Positions 58,275 to 64,000 of a stretch of DNA of 64,000 nucleotides are shown piece by piece (position 1 is the first letter of the stretch; each line of letters begins with the position of its first letter). Source of the DNA: Palaemon carinicauda. Taxonomy: Eukaryota > Arthropoda > Malacostraca > Decapoda > Palaemonidae. The position numbers were made by a program, and so were the translations under genes. The notes beneath the pieces were generated by a model that was not told the DNA's origin, did no database searches, and saw only the letters and a list, made by a program, of their open reading frames with translations. The stretch spans positions 17,053,462 to 17,117,461 of the forward strand of contig NC_090759.1 in the NCBI RefSeq assembly GCF_036898095.1, given 5' to 3'.

Positions 58275-58464
58275 AGCAAAGTGAGCTCAAGCACAGGTGT
58301 GAGACGGGATACCCTCCCCACCCCCGCTAACTAGCTGTGTGGGTGGTAAACCCACGTTAAAAATTAATGGCTCGTCATTTCAGCTACTCTTAAAGTAATT
58401 CCCCTATTAAATAGCTAAGGTTTGTATAGTTAGGAAAACTACAAATTATCTACGAATTTGTCAT
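58275..58464 (+). repeat. Right inverted terminal repeat of F
   Basis: Inverse of 52331-52515 plus an outer extension ending gaatttgtcat. Confidence 0.93.
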
Positions 58465-58977
58465 TCTTTTAAAAAATGGAAGAAGGGGAAAGGTGCAGGT
58501 GTAAATAAAAAACGAAAAAAAAAGAAAAGAAAAAAAAAAAAGGCACATTCACTAGCAGTCCAGTGTTTCTGTGGAATGCAGACCTGTGTTTTATATAAGT
58601 TTAAACTTCATACAGAAAGGATCAGTTTATAACTCTTGTTCAGTTAAGTCTTTAGTACTGTAGTTAACAATTTTTCAAAAAATAGTGTTGTGGTAAAACA
58701 GTTTATTCTATAATTTTAGTATGAAATGATCTCCTACCACAGTGTGTTTCATCAACACTTGAATGGTAGCATCATTCAATTATGAGTTAGTTATAGAAAA
58801 ATTGTGTTCATACAAAAGTACTGAAGTAATTTTATAAAGTGACCAGACACTGCAAATTGAGGTGATATTGATTGTAGTTACCTTCCCTGAGTACTCTGTT
58901 ACACTCTACAAGGACAGAACTCTTGTATTTTCTTCCATTCTTGTTCATCATTCAGAAATTTTTTTTGTCTTTTATGG
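58465..58977. other. Host-like spacer
   Basis: AT-rich with an A-rich run near 58508-58541. No gene seen. Confidence 0.55.
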
Positions 58978-59460
58978 AGTAGGTTAGCAAAGGCACCAGC
59001 CTCCCCATCGAGATACTACCGCTAGAGATTTATTGGGTTGTTTGACTGGCTAGATAGTACTACTTTGGATCCTTCTCTGGTTATGACACATTTTTCCTTT
59101 ACTTACACATGCATCGAATATTCTGGCCTATTCTTTACACACTTTTTTCCTTATACATTTGACAACACTAAGATAACTACAAACTTCTTCACTCACAGGG
59201 GTTAACTACTGCACTATAATTGTTCGGCAGTTACTTTCTACTTGGTAAAGGTAGAAGAGACTGGAACTGTGGTAAGCAGTTCCTATAAGAAGAGTCCAAA
59301 ACCTTTATTCTCTAGGCTTGCTTAGTGCCATAGCCTCTACAATAGTCTTCTAATGCCTTGGGTTAGAGTTCTCTTGTGTGATAGTACTCACAGGTACATT
59401 ATTCTATCAGTTTTTCCTTTCCTCACTGGGGGACTTTATCTTTGGAGCCCATTTGAAGTG
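58978..59460 (-). mobile_element. Dispersed repeat R, reverse copy
   Basis: Reverse-complement match to 31496-32009 and part of 24850-24974. Landmarks are gagatactaccgctagagat, ggatccttctctggtta, ctactgcactataattgttc and gggttagagttctcttg. The trinucleotide tail is absent. Substitutions and indels suggest an older copy. Confidence 0.85.
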
Positions 59461-60279
59461 TGTCTATTGGCATTATGAAACTGATGGTTTACTATAAAAA
59501 AATGAATTTCTTGGTTTTAGGATTTAATTAATTTACTGTACATAAAAAACATGCAGCAGGTTCATACTTCAGAGAATTACTATTTTCACCACCAGAGGTG
59601 ACCAAGAACAAAGATCCATACTTGTACACATTACAAGGGGGTACTCAGTTGCATCTGTGGAGTATTTGGAGATTATGGCTGATTACTGATTAGGCTTATA
59701 ATGTATTTTTATGTAAAAACAATATTGTTTTTAAGGAATTATATTTTACTAGGAGTGCTATATTTTCTAACCCCCATTATTTGCATGAATTCATGCATTC
59801 TTTTTCCAATTTCCCTTACCAATAGAGATTTTATCTCATTAAGTTTACTCATCCCATTGTAAGTAGGAATTAATTCCTTGACCCAAATGTACCTGGCACA
59901 TTTTAAAGTAAGAGTTTGGATAATTCAAACCAAAATATTTCAAAATTTAATACTTCAGCATTGTGTCCATGCATGGTCTAGTTTTAAAGTACATTGTAGT
60001 TATATTATGTTTAATTATCATCAGTCAAAATGCAGTTTATTTTACTGTACAATTTGTTTTTGTGTTTGAGTAGTGTGTATGTTAGATTCTGTTTTTTTAT
60101 GCTTAACCTTAGATATTGATATGTCTTTCTTTTTCCTCCGAATTTAAATGCTTGTACATGTATGCTAAAAGCACATTGATCATGCATGATCTGACTATGT
60201 TGATGTATGTTTTGTAATAGTAGAATATTTATTATAAAAATTATTTGTACTGTATGTAAGGAAAGTACTGCAATTTTAA
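59461..60279. other. Host-like spacer, no supported gene
   Basis: AT-rich. A stop-free stretch around 59578-59690 follows an AG and could be an exon, but it has no family match and no good donor. Confidence 0.5.
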
Positions 60280-60450
60280 TTTTTCAATATTTAACTTAGC
60301 CGGTGATTATAATAGCTGCAACTCTGTTGCCCGACAGACAACTCTAAGGTAAAAACTCGCCAGCGATCGCTACACAGGTTGCGGGTGTGCCCAACAGCGC
60401 CATCTGTCGTCCAGATACCCAGTACTCAATGTAAACAAAGACTCAATTTT
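60280..60450 (+). repeat. Left terminal repeat of DIRS3
   Basis: Aligns with the left ITRs of DIRS1 and DIRS2 with frequent substitutions (agccggtgattataatagc versus cccgatgatcatgtagc). The partner repeat is beyond the window. Confidence 0.85.
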
Positions 60451-60659
60451 CTCTCTGTCGTGCTATCGACAAGACGTACTTACTCGCTGTTGCTAAACTG
60501 GAGTTTTTTCACAACTAATTGGTGAAGTACTTTATTCTAGTTTTGAGCTTTCGCTTTGCAGGGTTTCTCTTCACACAAATCCTTGAACTCTTTTTGATAA
60601 CGGATTCTTTGTTGATGACTTTTTGATAGTTTTTTGAATTTCCCTTTGACCAATTCAAA

Positions 60660-63104
60660 ATGGCTGACCCTTCACAAGTCCCAAAATTTAGGAAGTGTAA
60701 TGCTAGGGACTGTTCAAGGCGTCTTCCGAAGGCTTCTATCGACCCTCACACTGTTTGTTCCAATTGTCGGGATAAAACCTGTCAATTGGAAGATCGGTGT
60801 GAGGAGTGCGTTGGGCTTTCGGAATTCGATTTTATCGAATTCCAAAAGTATACACGTAGGCTAGAGAGAGATAGAGTTAGGAGAAGTTCTTCTCGTTCTG
60901 TTGATATATCCTCTCCTCATGCCCCACAACCTATTCCTTCCCCTGTAGTGGTTGCTCCTAACCCCCCTCCTGGCACTCAGGAACCTTCGATGGCTGATAT
61001 GATGCGTGCCATCCAGGCTCTGGGTGAGAGAGTTGAGTCCCTTGCTAGTGACCGTAATCAGCTCATGGCGGATGTGAAGGAGCTTAAGTGCAAAAGTGCA
61101 GTGGGAAGTGCTAAAGTGCCGAGTGATAGTGTTGTGGATAGTGTTGCGCTTGAGGGTTCGTCTGTTCGTGCCTGTCGTCCTCCTAGTCCGGGACCTCTTG
61201 CAAGCTCCCAAGTCCAGGGGAGAAGCAATGTCGTACGACAAATGGGTTCGAGAGGCTTTAATCAGCGAACAGACGTTCCCTCCGTGGTATCGGGCGTATC
61301 TACCCAAGATCGCCCCTGCCTAACTAAGACGAGAGAGCCCATTTATACCTCGTCTTCGGAAGGTGTTTCTCGCAAGAAACCCTGGACCAAGGTCTCACGA
61401 CCGTTAAAGCGCAAGTTGGTCCCTTCCGCACAAGTCCAACGGCCCAGTTGTAGCCACTGGGTCAGTTCGGACTCGCTGCCGTCATCCGATGACTGCTCAC
61501 CGCCTAAGAGAGGCAAAGCGGTACCGCTTCAGACAGTTACACCGTCTGTCGCCGCACCTGCTCCTGTAGACCCTAAGTGGTCTCTACTGCAAGACATGCA
61601 GTCTAAACTAACGTCTCTTATGCAGGACTTTCGTGCGGTGAAGGTTGCTGCCGCACCAGCTAGTGCAGCTCCTTGCCTACAACCGCCCATACGATCGGTT
61701 GTGCGTCCTGTGGACGCTGAGGTAACCTTCTCACGCACTCCAGTTGAGAGAGTTCCGCCACCCATGCGTTCCAGTGTGATCTGCCAGCCGCATGTTGACG
61801 TTCAGCGACGCACGGAGGTCTCCGTTGACGTTCGTGAGGTTCAACAACCGTCAGAGTGATTTTGTTTTGACGCGGTGCGTCAACCTCCGCAACCCAGTGT
61901 GGTTGCCACTGCTCACCCACATCAGTCCAGACAGTCTGGAGTAGACGCTGTGCGTCCCCGCGCTGCTATGGTTGTTGCCAGCTCACAGACTGGGCAACTG
62001 TTCCATGACGTTGCGTCCGGCTCAGTCACGCATGCACCCGTGCGACCGGACTCAGCTAACCAGCCGTTACCCACTCCGTTGCCGTTCCCTCATCAGTTAT
62101 CGGATGAGGGACTTTCTGATGATGATGTTGCTGCACACGTAGATGAACCGCATTCAGAACTGGACGAGCCTAAGTCTACGCAACCCTCTTTGGACTTTAG
62201 GAAAGTTTTGGCCCTTTTCAAAGAGATGTTTCCGGACCAGTTTGTTTCTGTGGCTCCGCGTTCTCCTCCGTCAGAGTTTGTGTTAGGCATGCCGTCAACC
62301 TCTCCTGCCTTTACTAGACTCGTCCTCGCACGCTCGTCCAAGAGAGCTTTGCGGGTGATAGGAGAATGGCTGCAGTCCAAGAAGAGTTTAGGGAAGACAG
62401 CTTTTACGTTTCCCCCTGCTAGACTCTCTTCTAGATCGAGCGTCTGGTATGCCACGGGAGAAGTTCTCGGCTTGGGAGTTCCTGCCTCTGCCCAGGGCGA
62501 CTTCTCAAGTCTTGTAGACTCTCCCCGCCGCCTTGCCATGAGACGCTCAAAGATAGGTTGGTCATCTTCGGACCTGGACCACCTTTTGAAAGGTATCTTT
62601 AGAGCCTTCGAAGTTTTTAACTTCTTAGACTGGTGTCTAGGAGCTCTAAGCAGAAAGATCTCTCCGACAGAGAAGGAGACTTCCTTGCTCATTATGTCCT
62701 GCATGGACAAGGCCGTACGTGATGGGTCTAATGAGCTTGCTGCATCATTTGTGTCCGGAGTCCTTAAGAAGCGTGAAAACCTATGCTCATTCCTTTCAGC
62801 TGGAGTTACACCATGCCAGAGATCCGAACTTCTGTTTGCTCCTCTTTCCAAGTGCCTTTTTCCAGAAGACCTGATTAAGGAAATTGCCGCTTCTTTGATA
62901 CAGAAGGACACTCACGATCTTGTTGCGTCCTCCGCTCGCAAAGCCACCCCTTTGCCTACCTTGTCAGCTAGACCAAGGATGGACACTCCAGCGTCCCGTT
63001 TTATTCCGCCCTTTCGTGGCAGAGCCTCCAGCAGAGGAGGTGCTCGTACCGAAGGGAAACGAGGAAAGAAGAAAGGAACCAAGTCCTTTAAGGGCAGAGT
63101 CTGA
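60660..63104 (+). pseudogene. Gag-like ORF1 of DIRS3, one in-frame stop
   Basis: ATG 60660 opens an 814-codon frame broken only by TGA at 61857-61859. The N-terminal Cys module is complete: FRKCNARDCSRRLPKAS, DPHTVCSNCRDKTC, DRCEECVGLSEF. A coiled-coil-like segment (MADMMRAIQALGERVESLAS), Ser/Pro-rich linkers, then the conserved C-terminal domain (LDFRKVLALFKEMFPDQF, SPAFTRLVLARSSKRAL, VFNFLDWCLGALSRK, SFLSAGVTPCQRSELLFAP) and a basic GRASSRGGARTEGKRG tail. This is the best template for the intact lineage I ORF1 start. Function presumed capsid-like or RNA-binding. Confidence 0.88.
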
Positions 63105-63987
63105 CTGCCAGCTTCTTCAGACAGCAGTGGGAGCCAGACTCAAGAACTTCTGGCAGACCTGGGAAAAGAGAGGCGCAGATGCACAATCTGTGAAGTTGCT
63201 CAGAGAGGGGTACAAGATCCCGTTTGTACGGAAACCCCCTCTAGCAACGTCTCCCATCGATCTCTCTCCCAGGTACAGAGAGGAAGACAAGAGACGAGCC
63301 TTGAAACAGGAAGTGTCTCTTTTACTAGAGAAGGGAGCGGTGGTCAAAGTCTCGGACCATCAAACCCCGGGATTCTACAACCGACTCTTCTTGGTGTCAA
63401 AGAAGACAGGAGGGTGGAGGCCGGTGCTAGACGTCAGTGCTCTGAATGTCTTTGTCACAAAGCAGACGTTCTCCATGGAGACCACAAAGTCGGTTCTAGC
63501 AGCGGTCAGAAGGGAAGACTGGATGGTCTCTTTAGACCTAAGGGACGCCTACTTCCACGTCCCCATCCACCCGGACTCCCAACCTTTTCTGAGATTCGTT
63601 TTCGAAAAGGTTGTCTACCAGTTTCAAGCCCTGTGCTTTGGCCTAAGCACAGCTCCTCTTGTGTTTACGAGGCTGATGAGGAATGTAGCCAAATTCCTTC
63701 ATTTAGCGGACATCCGAGCCTCCCTCTATTTGGACGACTGGCTTCTCAGAGCTTCTTCCAGTCGTCGCTGTCTGAAGGATCTAAAGTGGACTCTAGATCT
63801 GACCAAGGAATTGGGTCTCCTTGTCAATATGGAAAAGTCACAAGTGGTCCCATCCCAAACTATTGTGTATTTAGGGATGGAGATTCACAGTCTAGCTTTT
63901 CGGGCTTTTCCGTCGGCCCCCAGAACAAGCCAAGCCCAGTTATGCATCCAGAACATGCTGAAGAAGGAACGATGTTCAGTCAGATAG
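62920..63987 (+). pseudogene. Reverse transcriptase ORF2 of DIRS3, truncated by a stop
   Basis: Overlaps the end of ORF1 by about 185 bases in another frame. RT motifs: GYKIPFVRKPPL, GFYNRLFLVSKK, GGWRPVLDVSALN, catalytic LDLRDAYFHVP, LCFGLSTAPLVFT, YLDDWLLRASSS (about 63730) and VYLGMEIHSLAFRAFPSAP. The frame ends at TAG 63985-63987, where DIRS1 has CAG (Gln before WMS), so RNase H cannot be read through without suppression. The start codon is uncertain; ATG 62920 is the first in frame. Confidence 0.88.
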
Positions 63988-64000
63988 TGGATGAGTCTGA

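Larger units (their letters stand above)
52331..58464 (+). mobile_element. DIRS lineage II element F, RT/RNase H deleted
   Basis: 6.1 kb with left ITR 52331-52515, right ITR 58275-58464 and ICR 58130-58240. It keeps gag-like sequence, a methylase-like end and a largely readable YR C-terminus, but has lost the RT and RNase H (junction about 56335). It lies in a host intron. Confidence 0.92.
60280..64000 (+). mobile_element. DIRS3: 5' part of a lineage I DIRS element, runs off the window
   Basis: Begins with tttttcaat, then a terminal repeat clearly related to DIRS1/2 but diverged (ttgcccgacagacaactct; cgccagcgatcgctacacagg). ORF1 and ORF2 follow in the lineage I order. The His-rich heptad array is absent. 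The rest of ORF2, the YR and right end lie outside. Confidence 0.93.

Noticed and set aside
59578..59690. Stop-free frame reading LLFSPPEVTKNKDPYLYTLQ after an AG
   Set aside because: Looks protein-like, but there is no polypyrimidine tract, no clear donor and no CULT second-half landmarks (no CxxC or Trp cluster).

Overview
This is a eukaryotic, intron-bearing, AT-rich animal genome window made mostly of nested retrotransposons. It most resembles a decapod crustacean, probably a penaeid shrimp. The reasons are many DIRS-type tyrosine-recombinase (YR) retrotransposons, which are known to be common in decapods, and a dispersed repeat (called R here) with an (ATT)n end that I recall as frequent in penaeid DNA. 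Long (AT)n arrays and CCTAA motifs also fit. The species call is inference. I see no complete host gene. The only well-supported host coding sequence is one exon (51936-52144) resembling the start of a CULT domain (cereblon-type thalidomide-binding fold).

Layout. 1-5564: low-coding DNA with (AT)n arrays. 5565-6632: an R fragment, an (AAT)n tract and a broken CR1/L2-like LINE end. 7056-13663: DIRS element A, with its termini but with the catalytic core of its reverse transcriptase (RT) deleted in frame. 14942-34404: an old DIRS element G, cut into pieces by an RTE-like LINE end (17027-17714), by the nearly intact DIRS1 (18108-24727) and by R (24804-32009). R is itself split by DIRS2 (24975-31495). 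34405-41447: a palindromic element P whose left arm carries decayed DIRS element C (34481-41038). 42120-51583: small deleted element D, whose internal complementary region was hit by large element E (43559-51298). E carries a 5S rRNA copy inside its RT region. 51584-52330: host island with the CULT-like exon. 52331-58464: DIRS element F, in the intron just downstream of the exon, lacking RT/RNase H. 58465-60279: host-like DNA with another R copy. 60280-64000: 5' part of DIRS3, a diverged relative of DIRS1/2, running off the window.

Two DIRS lineages are present. Lineage I (DIRS1, 2, 3) starts with tttttcaat and has a gag-like ORF1, an RT-RNase H ORF2 and a YR ORF3. Lineage II (A, C, D, E, F, G) starts with ttgttcc and ends near tttgtcat. 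Where both ends survive, the element has inverted terminal repeats (ITRs) plus an internal complementary region (ICR) that spells the joined ends, the structure expected for replication through a circular intermediate. Insertions leave no target duplication, as expected for YR integration. All elements lie on the + strand, like the host exon. Only DIRS1 is close to functional: its RT/RNase H and YR frames are open, but ORF1 and the RT leader each have a stop codon.
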